Below, piece after piece: positions 4,677-5,522 of a stretch of DNA of 5,522 bases. The DNA lies in assembly GCA_964249405.1 (NCBI GenBank), contig CAXUBX010000146.1:1-5522 (forward strand), read 5' to 3'. The stretch's first letter is position 1. Every line of letters begins with the position of its first letter. Source of the DNA: CAXTPV01 sp964249405 (GTDB lineage: Bacteria > Pseudomonadota > Alphaproteobacteria > Acetobacterales > Acetobacteraceae). Below the pieces are notes generated by a model. It had not been told where the DNA came from, searched no databases, and saw nothing but the letters and a program-made list of their open reading frames with translations. A program made the translations under genes and the position numbers.

Positions 4677-5522
4677 ATGCAGGCCGATCTCGGTGATCTC
4701 CAGGCGTTCCTCGCGGTGGCCCGTGCCGGGGGGTTCCGCGACGGCGCCCGGGTCGCGGGGGCCAGCGCGTCGGGGCTGAGCGAGGCGGTGCGCCGGCTGG
4801 AGGCCCGGCTCGGGGTCAGGCTGCTGCATCGGACCACGCGCAGCGTCCGGCTGACGGAGGCGGGCGCGCGCCTCGTGGAGCGGCTCGGCCCGGCGCTCGG
4901 CGAGGTGGAGGCGGCGGTCGACGTGGTGAACGGGTTTCGCGACCGGCCGGCGGGCACGCTGCGGCTCAACGTGCCGGTCGGGGTGGCGCGGCTGGTGCTG
5001 CCCGGCCTCGTGCCGGCGTTCCTCGCGGCGTATCCCGAGATCAGCCTGGAGGTGATCGCGGACGACAGCTTCGTCGACGTGCTGGCGGCCGGCTGCGACG
5101 CCGGCATCCGCTACGACGAGCGGCTGGAGGCGGACATGATCGCGGTCGCGATCGGGCCGCGGGTGCAGCGCTTCGCGACGGCGGCGTCGCCGGCCTATCT
5201 GCGCCGGCACGGCCGGCCGACGCATCCAAGCGAGCTGCTCGGCCATGCGTGCCTCCGCGGCCGGTTCAGCAGCGGGACGATGATCACGTGGGAGTTCGAG
5301 CGGGACGGCGAGGTGGTGCGGGTCGATCCGGTGGGGCCGCTCCTGGTCAGCGTCGGGGCGGCGACCGATCTCGCGGTGGCGGCGGCGGTGGCCGGCACGG
5401 GGATCATCACGCTGTTCGAGGACTGGCTGCGCCCGGAGCTCGACAGCGGCGTGCTGGAGGCGGTCCTCGAGCCCTGGTGGCCGTCGTTCTCCGGGCCGTT
5501 CCTCTACTATCCGGGGCGTCGC
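4677..5522 (+). CDS. LysR-family transcriptional regulator, C-terminus cut by window edge
   Basis: 282 codons are visible without a stop, and the frame runs off the right edge. LysR proteins average about 300 residues, so only a short tail is missing. The N-terminal winged helix-turn-helix covers residues 6-64: LQAFLAVARAGGFRDGARVAG, then SASGLSEAVRRLEARLGVRL and LHRTTRSVRLTEAG, the standard LysR signature. A linker helix follows (about 65-90), then the periplasmic-binding-like effector domain starting at GTLRLNVPVGVARLVLPGL (93-111), with FLAAYPEISLEVIADD and VDVLAAGCDAGIRY typical of the first subdomain. ATG at 4677 follows a G-rich GGGA (4664-4667); an ATG at 4667 is out of frame and stops at once. 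It is divergent from the YdbC-type reductase with a LysR-type palindrome between them, so it likely regulates the reductase and itself. Its effector, possibly a carbonyl compound or B6 vitamer, is not identifiable. Confidence 0.92.
   Translation, partial: MQADLGDLQAFLAVARAGGFRDGARVAGASASGLSEAVRRLEARLGVRLLHRTTRSVRLTEAGARLVERLGPALGEVEAAVDVVNGFRDRPAGTLRLNVPVGVARLVLPGLVPAFLAAYPEISLEVIADDSFVDVLAAGCDAGIRYDERLEADMIAVAIGPRVQRFATAASPAYLRRHGRPTHPSELLGHACLRGRFSSGTMITWEFERDGEVVRVDPVGPLLVSVGAATDLAVAAAVAGTGIITLFEDWLRPELDSGVLEAVLEPWWPSFSGPFLYYPGRR

Noticed and set aside
4584..5246. A long N-terminal extension of the reductase on the minus strand
   Set aside because: It is antisense to the LysR gene and unlike any reductase sequence; the ATG at 4583 has a good ribosome binding site and matches the family start.
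1..5522. CRISPR array, insertion sequence, tRNA/rRNA, toxin-antitoxin or defence system
   Set aside because: Reading both strands showed no regularly spaced repeats, transposase motifs, RNA-gene signatures or defence-associated domains.

Overview
The window is GC-rich DNA (roughly 70% by eye, with strongly G/C third codon positions). It probably comes from an alphaproteobacterium of the Hyphomicrobiales/Methylobacterium type. That guess rests on composition, on an AANDN stretch in a small protein of a kind common in that order, and on the gene families present; no rRNA or marker gene confirms it. Exactly 100 Ns (1901-2000) mark a scaffold gap of probably unknown true length, so the two sides may be further apart than they look.

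Layout. Positions 1-377 hold no gene I can name; an open frame enters from the left edge and stops at 282. A small acidic hypothetical protein follows (378-581). Its 3' end runs into what looks like the broken C-terminal half of a MarR-type regulator (about 554-810). One base after that frame's stop, an antibiotic-biosynthesis-monooxygenase (ABM) domain protein begins (812-1180). A RimJ/RimL-like GNAT acetyltransferase lies convergent to it on the minus strand (1294-1827), with two hairpins between the stop codons. The scaffold gap lies between this gene and a complete, divergently oriented ada (2024-3106). A second, unrelated GNAT gene follows ada on the same strand (3180-3674). It converges on a minus-strand aldo/keto reductase of the YdbC/PdxI type (3702-4583), and a GC hairpin spans both stop codons. 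A LysR-family regulator (4677 to beyond the right edge) is divergent from the reductase. The 93-bp space between them carries a clear LysR-type palindrome.

How the genes work together. Ada is a two-domain methyltransferase and activator for alkylation damage, with all five expected functional cysteines. The downstream GNAT may be co-transcribed, but no alkB, alkA or ogt is visible. The reductase/LysR pair is a classic divergent regulator-target arrangement, so the LysR protein probably controls the reductase and itself. The MarR remnant upstream of the ABM gene suggests a former regulator-oxygenase pair whose regulator has decayed.

I found no CRISPR array, insertion sequence, phage gene, RNA gene or recognisable defence system. 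Most of the window is ordinary chromosomal content. The points most worth a second look are the broken MarR region, the reductase/LysR intergenic operator, and the atypical active site of the reductase.
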